Assembly (NCBI GenBank): GCA_002812745.2
Contig: NCSJ02000259.1
Coordinates: 1-61,428, forward strand
Direction of reading: 5' to 3'
DNA length: 61,428 nucleotides
Source of the DNA: Scytalidium lignicola
Taxonomy: Eukaryota > Ascomycota > Leotiomycetes
The translations under genes were made by a program, and so were the position numbers. Of this stretch, positions 9,778 through 23,529 are shown piece by piece; the stretch's first letter is position 1; every line of letters starts with the position of its first letter. The notes under the pieces are model-generated. The model did no database searches. It was not told where the DNA came from and was given only the letters and a program-made list of their open reading frames with translations.

Positions 9778-12287
9778 AGTGTTATATAACTCTTCTAAAT
9801 ATTTCCGATGATCCTTGTTAATTAGCTTTTTCTTATATGTCTTTTCCTTCTAGGAGATACTTTACTTAGATCTTCAGACATAAGGATTAGATTTGAAGAC
9901 ATAAAGAAGAGTGAAGAGAGATAATATGTCTTTACTTAAGTTAAATGTAAATTTGTATTTAATAATAATATAATTGTGATTACTTATTTATAATACTTAA
10001 AGTTAGTCTTTATGATAATATTAATACTTATATAAACCTTTAGAGTAGATTAGGATATGTTTACTAGTTGAATTGTTGTATATGTATTCTTTAAAGAATG
10101 AATACTAACTCTTTTTACTTGAGCAAGTTATCTTACTTATACTTGTGTATATAATACTGGTTAGAATGAGTATAGAGGAAAGAGTATTACTTAGCATGGA
10201 ATTTAACATAAGATTATAGTATAATAATCAAAGGACATGTTTGTTGTTCTTTTGACTATTATAACATGATCTTGATTAATGTAAAAGGTTATTATTTAAG
10301 ATAGTTAAAGGGAAGTCTTGAATTAGAGGATGAAAGTTAATATTAAATTTATTTATATAGTTGAATGAAGATTTAAAGAATTATGTTAAGTGTATAAGTT
10401 GATGTTAAACTATTTGAAAGATTTTATTTTTTGTAATGTTAAAGTTGAGAATCTTAGATTTTAAGCCTTTTATATTAGCTTCTTGTTAATATTCTAAGAT
10501 CTTCATATAATTTAGTTATCTTAAAAACAAAGTTATTTGTAGCTTTTACAAAGAAGATAAATATATTACATAATTTTCTATTAATATTCTAATACAATTA
10601 ACCTTTATAATGATTATTACTAATCTAGAATCATTATATTAACAAAGAGAGCACATTATCTATAAGGACTTAAGAATAATAACAAATAATATCATTATTC
10701 CTCTTAAACCCTCTACTCATCTTCAAACCCTTCAAACCTTTCCTCTTACTTAAACCTCTTCTCCTTATCAAATCTTTGTTCCTCGTCAAAATTTCATTCA
10801 TTATCAAACCTCTCTTCTTACTCAAATCTCCTTTCCTTGTTAAACCTTTGTTCCTCATCCATTCTCTGTTCATTTTCAAACCTCTGCTCCTCTTTAAACC
10901 TTTGTTACTCTTCAAGTCTCTTCTTCTCTTCAAACCTCCCTTCCTCAACTCTCCTCCTCTTATAGTCATCGAATATACTCTCTCTTTGATATTTATCCTC
11001 TTTTTATTTATAGTCTGTTCTTGTTATTCAGACATGCAAATTTAAATAACAGTGTNTTTTTTTTATAAAAAAATAAGAGGATATACTTATGAATTTTCTC
11101 TTCTTTGTACATTAACAAAGTATTACCTAATATACTGATAACAATACTAACAGTAGTATATACTAAGTTATAGTTGTTATCTCTTAGTTGTTCATAATGT
11201 CCTTACTCTGCATATTTATGCTTAGGACTATACTCAAGTTGTAAGTAATATAAAGACTTTTCACCAGTCTACTCATTGATATAAAGCTAACGTTGGTTAC
11301 CTTCGTCCTAGTATATTGCCTATGGAGCGGGTAGTAATAAGCCTTATAATCCTTGTTCTTGGTAAAAGGTGAAGTTCATTTTAAGTCTTTATTCTTTAAG
11401 CTTGATTGTTAAGTATAAGAAATTTTGAAGATTAAAGATAATAGGTGTTGTAGAGATTTAACTACATGTTATTAGGAAACTAGCATCAAAGCAATCTTTA
11501 AGGGTTTATTTCATAAAGCTTCTTATGACTTAAGTCTCTTAAAATCCTTTATAATAAGACATGAGTAATTACTCAAGCTATTATTACTGGACAGAGTTTA
11601 ATCTCTGAAAGGTATTACTTTGAACACTCTAGAGTAGAAAGATGATCTGAGTTAAGTACTGATATCCTGAAAAAACTCCTTGATATAGGATGCACACATG
11701 ATTGTATTGCTTCTGGCTCTGGAGTTGACTAGAAAGGTATATTTACCTGTTAAGTACATAAGGTGTCACTTTATCCTTAGCTATCACAAACTTGTCCTAG
11801 CTCTTTAGCATTATGGCTAGGCTGTTAACCTAATAAATTATCAACTAACTCCCCCAGAATCCTATTTCTGTACTTTAGTTACCCACAGATTAGATGATCT
11901 TCATAATATCTCGAACTCTAATCTACACTCCCTTCATCTCAAATAGTCATTGAGAGTAAAGTATCAATAAGAACAAGGATGAATAGTTAGTCTAAGTAAA
12001 GTGTTAGTAAGAATGAAAGGTTATTAAGAGTGAAATACAAGCAGAATTAACATGTTAATAATAATAAAGTGTTAGTCTAAGTGAAGATTTAATCATTATT
12101 TTATAACTTAAAGTTGATTATATATAATTGAAATGCTAGTGTCATTTCTCTTGATGTTCCTTGAAGTGCATCCAGGCTACTGAAAGTACTCTAGAAAGTG
12201 TAAACACATTAGAGGCTTAAGTCTTAATAGTTAGAAGAAGTATGATTTCTTTAGCTTTGCGATTATGACAGCTCTAAAAAGGGGGTC
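9778..12287. other. AT-rich, RIP-mutated block of uncertain origin
   Basis: Very AT-rich with no intact gene. On the minus strand, degraded reading frames surround the minisatellite at 10732-10947; a stretch near 11050-11260 reads for about 45 codons with few stops (around LEYSPKHKYAE), which suggests a mutated retroelement coding region upstream of the repeat. The LTR-like piece at 12288-12506 would be its 5' end if both are one element. No reverse transcriptase or integrase motif could be found, so the class is open. Confidence 0.4.
10732..10947 (-). repeat. 18-bp x12 minisatellite encoding a hexapeptide repeat
   Basis: Exactly twelve consecutive 18-bp units, consensus on plus TCAAACCTTTGTTCCTCN, with no indel between units. 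On the minus strand one frame reads EEQRF plus one variable residue per unit, as an extended charged helix would, with TAA or TAG replacing the glutamine codon in a few units as RIP would do. A second minus frame is fully open and reads like R-N-K-G-L-x per unit. The lack of length slippage (a multiple of three everywhere) suggests selection for coding in the past. Probably a coiled-coil segment of a dead retroelement or cellular gene. Confidence 0.75.
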
Positions 12288-12506
12288 TGATAACGAAGAC
12301 ACTTATAAAAGATGCCTTTATTACTTACAAAACACGAAGCCAAGAAGAGAAAGAGAGTTTAAGAGAGCCTTAAGTATAAATACATAAATAATACTCTAAT
12401 AAAAGAGTGAATATCTAAAGAGTGAATTCCTTTGATAGGTGATATTTATGAAGGGTGCTTATATACCTATACGTATCCCCTTCCAGCTACGCCCCCAAGG
12501 GGCCCA
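12288..12506 (-). mobile_element. LTR-like fragment
   Basis: A segment with more normal GC than its surroundings. Read on the minus strand it starts TGGGCCCC, has a TATA-like GTATATAAGC, an AATAAAG polyadenylation-like word, and ends CTTCGTTATCA. This order (promoter, poly(A) signal, CA end) fits a long terminal repeat. No second copy and no target duplication could be found, so the assignment is tentative. Confidence 0.35.
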
Positions 12507-12761
12507 AGCGNAAAAAAAAAAGTCATAAATACATAACAAAATTTAAGAATTTTATATAAATTATAACNTTTTTTTAATAAATTCCATTTACTATTGTTTT
12601 AATGTATATTTTGTTGTTTACTTCTTTTTATCGCTTAAGCGAGAGTTTTACTAAACTCCTGCCACAGCCAGGTCGAGTGCTTCTCCACCACTTGACATAC
12701 TATCGCACTCTTCACANTTTTTCTAACTATCTTCTATAGCTACAAAAACAACATTAATAGA

Positions 12762-13565
12762 ATGTTGGGATACCTAGGGGCGGGATATGGTCTGCCTCTG
12801 CAACGGTACTCGCTACATCAAAACTACTACTCGTACGAATGGACAACTCTCTAATTCTTAGAGTAAAGGCTGACATGACCGTAGTCCACAACCACAATAC
12901 GGAGCTCCATCACCACAAGGCGGAGGCTATGGCTATCATCAACTCCTACTCTACCAATACTCCTAAGTAAGTCCAGAGCGATAGTGAAGCACAATCCTAA
13001 ATTTTTAACCGTTGTATAACCTCAGCAATACAGTGGATGTAATAGCATTCCACCAAATGGGCCTTCATCTGGCAGACCTGGTATATGTGAATGTTTAACT
13101 AATAATGTATAGTCGAAAGCTAATATCGGTCTTTGTAGGCATTCCCAGTGGCCATTCAAATGTATACAGGAATAGTAATCATCATATACCTTCTACACCG
13201 CCCCAAGGAATGCAGAGCTTCGGTAGTAATGCTCCTTAAGACTATGTATTTCAATACTCGAATTGTACTGGTCGTAGAAAAGCCCTTTTGATTGGAATCA
13301 ACTATTTCGGCCAACGAGAGCAGCTGAGAGGATGTATAAATGATGTGAAAAATATGTCTGCCTTTTTAAATGAAAACTTTAGTTATCAAAGAGAGGATAT
13401 GGTGATCCTCACTGATGATCAGCAGAATCCAATGGGCCAACCGACAAAGCAAATTGATTTTTATGTAAGAATTGAAGTCTGTGACAATCCGAAGATAATC
13501 CAAGACATTAAATCAGTCTGCATCAGCCCTGGAACAATATTGGCGAATTGTGAATGTTCTTTATA
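12762..13565 (+). pseudogene. Truncated metacaspase (N-terminal half only)
   Basis: Recognisable fungal type I metacaspase: a glycine/tyrosine/glutamine-rich prodomain (GYLGAGYG, then PQPQYGAPSPQGGGYGYHQ), an intron (GTATATGT to TTTGTAG, about 13080-13139), then [20 protein letters not shown] and [14 protein letters not shown]. Homology stops abruptly after QPTKQ at 13452, before both the catalytic His and Cys; the remaining codons to 13565 are unrelated. There are also in-frame stops in the prodomain and a TAA at 13237 just before the p20 start. Several prodomain prolines have become leucine (CC to CT). It cannot make an active protease. A duplicated, truncated and mutated copy is the simplest reading. 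Confidence 0.85.
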
Positions 13566-16482
13566 GACTTATCCTAGAAACTTGTAGTATTGAATATATG
13601 TTATATAGAACTCTTGAAAGTTGATATTGGAAATATACTAATAATCTTCTTAATATTGAATTCAATTTAAGATCAGAACATATATTACTGAAATTCATTA
13701 AGCTCTTTAAGCAAGGATCTTAAACTATTTAAACCATACAAAACTTCTGTTTTAAAAGGGTGAAAATGGTATTAAGTAAAGATTTAGTACCTGGACTTAT
13801 GTATGTACTTATAACATTAAATCAAGAAGTAACAGTATAAGAAATTAACAATTAGTACAATAATGAACATGTCCTAATTCAAATGTACTTACCTTATTTT
13901 GAGAATGAATTCTGTTACCATATAGTTGATATTTAACCATCGTCATTAATAACCCTCAAAGAATTTAATTAGCTTGCTCTTTATAACCTTAATAATATAT
14001 AACTGTTTATACAAGAAAAATACAAAGGACTTTTAAGTTTAAACGTCCAGAGTTTATATGAAAGTCATGTTCTCCAAAAGATCAAAGCCTTTTATAAGTA
14101 TTTTGATCTTATGTTTACTTATAAGGCCTTTGAATATACTCTTTTAAAACAACTTTTAATAAACAACAATCATGAAGATACTTTCAAGGGTACTCTTATT
14201 ATTGTTAGGATTAAGCTTATAAGTAATAGCCTTGAATATGAGAAGGAGTAAAATTGATAGTATGAAGAAGACTACTTAACTTTACTGAGGAATATTCTAG
14301 GTTAACAATATATATGACAATATCAAACATTTATTGTTAAAGATAAAGGAAATTCAGAAGTAAAGTATTTAACCTTAAACAAATTTATAATAGACAATGT
14401 AATAAGTAAGCTTGAACATTAAATTACAATTATAACAAAGTATAAGACAAATGTTATAACAAGAAAATAAAGACAATTATATAAATTATACTATATTTAA
14501 AAGAAGGTGTTTAAAGATCTTATAACTTTGTACAAACAAGACATAAGTTATTTTGTTAACCTTAATAGTCTAATAAGGATAGTATCTAGAACAAATCCAT
14601 CTATTGAAAGTTGTATTATCATGTCCATTAATAAGGTAATACATTATTATTTAAAGAGCTTAATTAATCTAAACTCCTTAGTCATAATCTTGTTTATTGT
14701 TGTAGATTTATTGTAAACATTATAAGATAAACTTGTTTTTACATTTATATTATTATAAATATATTGATATTGACTTTTATAATTGAAAATTCTTACTTAA
14801 TCATAAGATGTAGACAAAAATCTAAGAGATTTTGTAAAAATAAATTAATTATAAAATGTTCTAAAAGAATGTTTTAAAGCTCTTATAATATCAAAATGTA
14901 CTCTTATATTAAGTGTTAGTTTAAGTAGTAAGATTGTTGAAGAAGCATTTAGAAAATTAATCAAGATAAACTAGTATGAATTCTACTCTCCACTTATAAA
15001 TATATATGATAATAGTATATTTGCTATTGTAAACCATCATAATAGAATTTAGAATATTAAAGAAGTTATTATAGTTGTTCTTATACATTCTCAGTCTTTA
15101 GTTAAATAAACTTAAAATGTATATAATAAACTATAACAAATTATATATAATTTGATTATTTAAGAATGTTAAAGTTTATATTATTATTGATAATTTAAAT
15201 ATAATATAATTTATGTTAGTTGTACAAGTAATAAAGTTTTAAAACTTGAAAAGATAATCTTAATTATATTTCCTTAAAGGTCTTGTATGTATAATGCCTT
15301 CTCAAGGTTTAAAAACTCTACTAATTCCTTTATCTACTTTCCTTTAATATTCATTACTTCCTTTATAAGGACTTTTAACTTAAGAGTTATAATAATAATA
15401 TGGAAAAAGCTTTTAGAAATTTAATTCTCTTCTTTAAATGTAATTATTAACATTAATCCATTATAACATAAGTTAATAAATTTAAAAATCTCAAATCTTA
15501 TACTATTTCTTATACTTAAGTATATAACCTTAACTTCTTGCAACTCTTCTTTGTATATTAAATAATATATTTGTTTCAACACAAGTTAAAAGTAATAATT
15601 AAAGGAGAAAAGAGGTTTACTTCAAAATATAATGTTATTTAGATCTTCTGATTTGTTTATATAAATACTAGGATGAAGTTGTTTAAATCTAAATATCTTT
15701 AAGTATTATTTAATTATAAAGTCATAATTTAGAATAAAGATTTTAATATGGTTAAAGTTAAAATTAACACTTTTACCTTTTGACTATGATTAACCTTATG
15801 AGTATTTATTGAATTTATATAAATAATTTTAAGTTTAAATAAACTTTGAATAAATTTATAAAGGATAACTTATAAAATCACTTATACTTATATTCTTCAG
15901 TTGTCCTTTATATTTATAATGTTTATTGTAAATAAAAGGATTTTAAAATATGTTTAACTATAAGCTTGGATATCTAAGGTATATATTGGATTTGCTTTAA
16001 ACTTAAGATATTAATAGATAATAAGTTAGAATAGCTTAATAAGGCTAATGAATCTTGAATTATTTTAACCATATTACTTAAAGGAGGAGCTTATAAGGCT
16101 TGATTTACAAGAAAAGATCCATTTAATAAGATTATAACTATAAAAACCAAGATAAACTTTATTTTAAAAGATTAAAACTACATTTTAAGTAAGATCTTAT
16201 GCTTAGTCATATTACTATCCAAGTATCCTTAAACACTTCTTTATATTATATTATTTCTTGATTGACTACTCATCCTCATTACTTTTTAATCAATTTACCA
16301 ACTCTTCAAGATTAAAATCAACATTAATTAAATTGTCTTCAAACTCTTTACTTTAAAAAAANTTAAGTTACTTCTTCAAGTATGTTAAAATTATCTACTT
16401 GAGTTTCTAACTTGTTTTTATCTAGATTATAATAATATAAACTTGTTATAAGGTTGTAATTAACACATTAAAAAGGGATTAT
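13566..16482. other. AT-rich block with a mutated plus-strand reading frame
   Basis: Dominated by A and T. Between about 13840 and 14716 the plus strand is unusually open, with natural-looking stretches (LNVQSLYESHVLQKIKAFYK; NPSIESCIIMSINKVIHYY) separated by TAA/TAG stops. This looks like a RIP-degraded gene or gag-like frame of about 300 codons; no domain recognised. From 14720 to 16480 I see only short fragments. One N lies beside a run of A. Confidence 0.35.
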
Positions 16483-16821
16483 TGTTATAAAACTACGTTA
16501 TCCAGATCGTTGGATAGTTAAGGGTAAGGTAGATGTTCAAAGACAGTAGAAATGTATAACACATAAATAACTAAGTCAAAGGTAAGATTTAGTAATGTAT
16601 TTAAGTTGAATATAAGGAGTCTACTTTTATGTTTTTATAACATACTTATATAGATAATGAAATACAGTTGGACTCCTTAGAGTCTTTAAAGTCTTCTAGA
16701 GTCCTTTAAGGATCTTAAGACTTTATTATATAACCTTTGATTGTTAGGTTCTTTATATATATCCATTGTATACTAAGCCTTAAGCTTATACCAATCAACT
16801 TGTTAGGTAAAACTTATAACA
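16483..16821 (-). repeat. LTR of gypsy copy A (3' LTR)
   Basis: 339 bp, beginning TGTTATAAAAC and ending CTTATAACA on the plus strand. It shares long stretches with 23188-23529, including the run around CTTATATAGATAATGAAATAC and the repeated AGTC-rich middle (AGTCTTTAAAGTCTTCTAGAG). Differences are mostly transitions, as expected after RIP. Confidence 0.85.
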
Positions 16822-19800
16822 TTATTCCCTTTTTGTATTAGTATTACTTTAATGCTTAACTTGTTGTTATGAATTATTTTATTCTTTTGTTAATCCTTCC
16901 TTTTCCTTCAACATGCCCTTAAAGCATTCTTACNTTTTTCNTTTTTATCTGATCTTGAGNAAAAAGAAAAGAGAAAGAGTTAATCTTACCTTGACTATTA
17001 AGGATATTAGTGATAATATGAACCTTTGTTCTTATTGTTCTAAGGAGAATTAAAAGTATGTTGTAAATCCTTTAAAGTCCTTATAATATTCTGAGTATAT
17101 ATACATAAAACATTCTTGCAATATAACTTTTGATTCTTAGGACAAGAATGTCCTTTGTTCTTAAGACTAAGAGTCTTTAGAAAAATCCATGGACAGATTA
17201 TAAGTAGAAGAAGAAGAAGTTATAGCTAAAATCCTTTGTTTATGAAAGTAATAAACTCTTCTTCAATAATGAAAGAATAAGATTGTCCATTATAACTTGA
17301 AGTATTTGGACAAACTCAACATTGTAAAAGAGAAAGAAAGGCAAGAGAAACTGTTTGAAAAGTTGTATTTTACTTGTATAAGCAAAGCTTCTTCTTTTAC
17401 TATTAACCTCTTCTTTTCTAATCTTACAATTCTATTACTTAAAAATCTATTCTAGGATAAGCTTAGTAATATCCCTTTAATAACTCTTTATAACTTATAA
17501 GATTAGAAGTAAGTTCTTATCCATTTTCACTTTCTAAGTATTTTATCCATTTAATTAAGTATTGTAGNTTTTTTATAATACATTTTATGATTAATGATTT
17601 TCTTAACTTTATATTCTTTTTCTAGATTAACTTCTTTTAATATTAATATTTAAGCATTTTCAAATGTTAGTTTAAGAAGTAAAACATAAAAAACAAGATA
17701 TATCTTAACTATTATTAGTAACTTTAATTTATATGTTAAAAGTCTATAAACTTCTTTGATTTTATATAGTCTTATTTTTACTTAGTCTAGTTTATCACTT
17801 AATCTTGTTATTTTAATATTTTTTCTAAGAAGATAAACTTTATCCCCTTTTTTGTATATTAATTCTATTAAGCATCTGTGATTATAATACTTCTTTATTC
17901 TTCTTTTCATGTATTAAAGTAAGTTTTTAATCTTTTCTTATATCTCTTCAATTTGCTTTGTATAGATCTCTGCTGATTTACTTGTAGATTTCAATTCTAG
18001 TCTAATGTAGAACTTTTCTGATTCTTGTCTATAATTCATATAAAACAAAATGACCTTAGTTGATTCATGTAATACACCATTATATAACATTTCTGCTATT
18101 AACAAGTAATCAACCTAGTTATCCTGATCATAATTAATATAATATCTTAGGTATCCTTTTAACTATATGTTCAAATGCTTTGTTTATCCATTAATCTGTG
18201 AATATTATACTGTTAACAATTTCCTTTTAACTCTTATTCTTATTGTTAATATTTCCTAAAACTTAAATATAAATCTTATATCTTTATCAAAGATTATTTG
18301 TTTTAATACTCCTTATTAAGACATTACTCTTTATAAGAATATATCAACTACCTCTTTTACTCCTTAAGTCTCCTTGAACAATTCAAAGATTGCAAACTTA
18401 GTATAATGTTCAGTTATTATAAAGATAAAGTTATACTTAACCTTTGTCATGTAATTTGTAAAAACTAGTAGTTTCACAATAAAATCCTATTCAATTAATT
18501 CTTATAGATTGTCAAGTATCTATATAAGATGTAATTATCCTTAAAGCTTCCTTCTTGGATTCTTAGCCTTTTTATAGATTTCACATTCTATGATTACTTT
18601 CTTAACTACTAACTGTAATTTAATAACAAAGTAATCCTTATTAATTTAGTAATAACATTAAGCTACTCTTATATGTTTATTATATAGTAAACTGTACTAT
18701 TCTCTAACAAACTCTTCTGTTAGTTTTGTTAGTATATATAACNTTTTTGTTTTTATACTAGATGTTTTCGATTTTCTCTTATTTACTTCTAGTTATATTT
18801 AATAAAACATTCCTTTCTTGTTTCTTCTTAGTCTCTTTTCTAATCTAATTAACCTAGTGTTTGTTTGTTATCATTGTAATAACTATAAATTACCTTCTAT
18901 TGTATACTAAGAATCCACTTTTGTCTTCTTTTAATATTAACTTACTTTCTTCCTTTTCTTTAGTTAAGTACTCAGGTTTTCAACTTAAAGCATCTGCTCT
19001 TTTATTATCTTCGCCTTTAACATAAGTAATCTTGAAATCATACTTGGATAATTTCTCTGTTTATTATACTTATCTTACATTCAATTACTTAGTAGTCATA
19101 AAGTATTAAAGGTTATAATAATCTAAAAGTATATCAATTATTTCACTGGATCCAACAGTATATACTCTCTAGTACTTCAGAACTTCTACAATAGTTAACA
19201 TTTCCTTGTTTAACATTTAATAATTTCTTTTTACAATGTTTAACTTCCTTGACCAAAATGCTAATAATACTTAATAATGTCATTTACTAATCTGTTGTAA
19301 TTGTAATAGCACAACTCTTAATGCTATATTAAAGGCATTAATTTCAATTCTTATTCCTTTCTTTAAGTTGAAGATTCCTAAGAAGCTTCCTTTTACAAAG
19401 GCATCTTTGATATTCTAAAACACATCCTTTATAATGTTATTCTATTCATAAGCTTGATCCTTCTTTGTAAGTTCAGTCAATAATATAAAGATTTTAGAAT
19501 AGTCCTTTATAAATCTTTAGTAATAATTAGTTAACCTTAAGAAACTTTGTAATTACTTAACTGTCTTAAGTATTTCTTATTCCTTAATTGACTAAATCTT
19601 ATTATCAAGGGTTTTTATCCTTTCTCCAAAAATACAATATCCTAAGAATTAAACTTGTTCTTTATAGAATTTATATTTTACTAGTTTACAATGTAATCTT
19701 GCTTCTTATAATACTTGTAGAATAAGCTTAATTTACTCTTTGTATTCTTTAATACTCCTTAAGTAAATGATTATATCATCAAGATATACTATTATAAATT

Positions 19801-22800
19801 TCTCTAGATATTTTTCTAATATACAATCTATTATTCTTTATTATATTATTAAAGTATTAGTTATACTAAATATCATAACTAATAACTTAAATAATCTATA
19901 TTTTGTNTGAATAATAACTTTCTACTCATTACCCCTTTTAATCCTAACTAGATTAAATGTTAATTACAAGTTTAACTTGGTGAATATGACAACTTCCTTT
20001 AGCTTGTCCATCATTGAATTTATTAATAATAAAGGATATTAATCTTTCTTAGTTTTATTATTCAAGTGTTTGTAATCATCATAAAGTCATCTTAATAGAT
20101 TATCTCTTTTCTTTACATAATATAATAGTACTTTAGCTTTGTTATAACCTTTTTTGTACAAACCTTTAAGAATTATTTTCTCAAGTAATTATTTCTTTAT
20201 TATTTTATCTTTAGCAAGAGTTGTTTAATAAATTAATTTGTAAGCTAGTTTGAACTTCTCTTTAAGCTTTATCTTATGATCTTATGGTTTGTACTTAAGT
20301 AAAGTTAAATCATCAAGTCTTTTTGTGAATAACTCTAACTATTTATAATATTCCTTAAAAATATGTTTTAAGGTTTTATCAACATAAATAACTCTTAAAG
20401 ACATTGAATTCTATTCTTCTTTTAGAAAGATAATCATATTTATTCTTCAATTAATTATTAGATTATACTTCCTTATTCATTTAATTCTTAGTATAACTTG
20501 ATAACTTCTTAATTACATAATATTAAAAGATATTCTTTCTTGATGGTTATTGTTAATCCTTATATTTAATTCATAAGTCTGGATATCAACTACNTTTTTT
20601 GATTATACTATTATTTGTTAATAATATTAAATAATTGTCTTTCTTAACTCTTATACTAAGTTTAAATCACTTTATAACTTGTTCATTGATAAAGTTTCTT
20701 TTAACTTTTAAATTGATTAAGGTTTTTATTAACTTTTTACATAGTTTTATGTTGATATATAATAAACTTCTACTGTTCATAAAGTAAAGATTAACATTTC
20801 TAACATTATTAACTGATATATCATCTTTGATTTCTAAATCTTTAGTATTTTCTTAGAATTCCTCAAATAATACTATTTATCTCTTTATAAGATTTCTTAA
20901 CCTTAATTCATCTAAGCTTTTATTGTTTATGAATATATATATATCTTATACTTATTTTGCTATTTCATTTTTAAGGTGNTTCTTATATTTTAATAATAAA
21001 GACATTACTCTCCTTAAGAATTCTTCTTTTAAAATTCAAAGAGTATATTATTACTTTTTAATTAAACTGTTGATTTATCCTTTGTATTAACTTATCTTTT
21101 CTTAATAATATAATAAGTGATTTTAAAGGTAATAAATCTTCCTTTAATTCATTAACCATAAGTAAAGCTTTTACATCCTAGTTAACTTGTTCTATAATAA
21201 TTTTAACAAGTTTCTTTTATTAAGTATAATATTGTTCAACTTTAAGCAATTATTTTACTGATTTTCTTAAGCCTTAGATTTCTTTATATTGTATTTCTAC
21301 CTTTGTTTAATCTTGTTNAAAAAGTTATCATTAAATAATCTTCTTATTATAAGTTATATTATCCTTATACAACATAGTTTAATCTTTCCTTTATTACTAT
21401 CTAAGCATCCTTAAACATTTAGTTAAAGTTATCTTGTATTCAAGTTTTTTTTTTCTAATAAGAAAGACTTATATATTCTTTTCTTTATAATAATACTCTA
21501 AAGGTTAATCTTGTAAATTAGAATAAGATCTTCAAGATTAAACTCTTATTCCTTTATAATTATCTCCTTTTATTATACAATTTTATAAAGTTAACTTTTG
21601 TTTAAGATTTCTTATCCTCTTAATCCTTTTATGTTGATCATTAAATAATATCTTAAGATTAATATTTCCTTAGAAATAAGATATTGTTTTATTAGTATAC
21701 CCTTGAAGTTTACTAGTATAATTATCTAGATTTTACTAATTCCTAGAATTAATCTTCATTTGTTTAAGTTCTTCCTTATCTTAAAGATGTCTTACATGTT
21801 AAGTCTTTCTTATTGTTATAAATGTTATCTTATTAACTTCTTTGTTAAATGTCTTCTTTGAGTTTAAGCTTTCCTCTTCTGATAATTTTAATAAGATATC
21901 TTCAATTCTTAGGATTCTTATAACTTTAACTTTAATTAATATACTTAACTTATTATCCTTCTTATAAGTATTCATTATATGTCTAAGAAGTCTATATTTA
22001 AAACATAACTTGTTTTTTCTTCTTTTATCAAGTTCTTCAAAGGAGATTCTAAAGGAATTCCCTTTTTTACTTCTTCCTTCAAAGTATTTTTTTCCTTTTT
22101 CTTTTAAAGGTCTTTTTTTTTATTATAATATTTAACTTTATAAAGTCTTCTTAATCNTTTCTTCTTGTTAGTCTTTCTCTTATTAAAGTAAGATCTACCC
22201 TTTTTATTTAAGCTTATCTTATACTACTTATTCTTGATCTTAATAAACAAGTTAACAAGAATATTAAATGTAATGATTATAAGCTATTAGTACAATTCCT
22301 CCTTGATAAAGTCCTTTAAGCTGATCTTATACTAATATATATATACTTCTTCTCCTTAGTTAATTAATATTATATACTAATAATAAAGCATTATATATTC
22401 ATTAAAACTCTTAATTTATCTAAGATAAGTTAATCATCTCTTAACATTCCTTTTTTCATTAACATTTTTGTATAANCATTTAAGCTTTCTTATATAGTTA
22501 ACNTAACTTATAATNATGTTNATTANTTCTTACTTCTTTGTTTTTCTATTTATTATNAACTATTTATCCTTAAAAGGNTAAAACNAAGTTTTNNNTACTT
22601 NTTTTAAGTATNTTGATNCTTATAAAACCTTNTANATATCTTCAAACAATAATTAATTATTCAATATTAAATAAGTTTTTGTTTGTATAAGATATACTTT
22701 TAACTTCTTTTTGTCCTTATAAAACAAGTCTAGTCTAATGATCTTAACTTCTTTAAAGGTTATTATTAGGATTTGTTTAACATTATTCTTTAGTTTAAAG

Positions 22801-23187
22801 TCTAGATTAAGGTCTAGACTTAGAGTTCTTAATATTAAGATTGGTTTTAAGTTAAATTTAAGTAATAAAAGTATTAATTTCTTTTTTACAACNTTTTGAT
22901 GATTCTTTAACAGTTAATCTTTTTGTTAACTTAATAAGTTACTTTAGTAGTATAATAACTTCTTCTAATACTCCTTCTTAGATGTTAATTTCCTTGATAA
23001 TCTAGTTCTTATCTTAGTCTTCTTCAGAATTATCTTCTGAACTTTTCTCAAATTCTTCTTCAGATTCTTCTTTAAATTCTTCTTTAAAGTTTTCTTCAAA
23101 ACCTTCTTCAAGTTATTATTCATTATTATTATCTATTAGTATACTTGTTTTCAAATCTTGATTTATCAAGATAAGTAATGTTCAAAA

Positions 23188-23529
23188 TGTTATAAAACTA
23201 TACTATCCAGATTACTAAATAACTAGGGTAAGGTAAATGTTTAAGGATAATAAAAACAAGAAACATTTAAGTAAGTAATTAAGTTAAGAGTAAGATTTAA
23301 TAATGTATTTAAGTTGAATATAAGAAGTCTACTCTTATGTTCTTATAATATACTTATATAGATAATAAAATACAGTTAGATCCTTTAAAGTCCTTAAAGT
23401 CTTCTAGAGTCCTCTAAGGATCTTAAGACTCTATCACATGACCTCTGATTATTAGGTTCTCTATGTACACCTTCTATGTACTAAGCCTCAGGCTTATATT
23501 AATCAACTTATTAGATAAAACTTATAACA
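23188..23529 (-). repeat. LTR of gypsy copy A (5' LTR)
   Basis: 342 bp, partner of 16483-16821, with the same TG...CA-type termini. On the minus strand it is followed inside the element by TTTTGAACATTACTTATC, where the primer-binding site should lie; the tRNA cannot be named because of the mutations. Confidence 0.85.

Larger units (their letters stand above)
16483..23529 (-). mobile_element. Ty3/gypsy LTR retrotransposon, copy A, RIP-degraded
   Basis: Bounded by two similar LTRs (16483-16821 and 23188-23529, each TGTTATAAAAC...CTTATAACA on plus). Internal minus-strand coding order is gag (degenerate zinc knuckle with CFK near 21990), reverse transcriptase with VYLDDIIIY (the YLDD codons at 19775-19786), then integrase toward 17900-18700. 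A polypurine tract (AAAAAGGGAATA on minus) abuts the left LTR, as expected for the 3' LTR of a minus-strand element. Stops are everywhere, nearly all explicable by C-to-T or G-to-A. The bases flanking the LTRs (ATTAT left, TTGAA right) do not match, so the target duplication is lost or mutated. Dead element. Confidence 0.85.

Noticed and set aside
10776..11045. 89-codon plus-strand hydrophobic frame (phenylalanine/leucine-rich)
   Set aside because: It is the antisense reading of the 18-bp minisatellite; the hydrophobicity comes from the CTT/TTC-rich repeat, not from a membrane protein.
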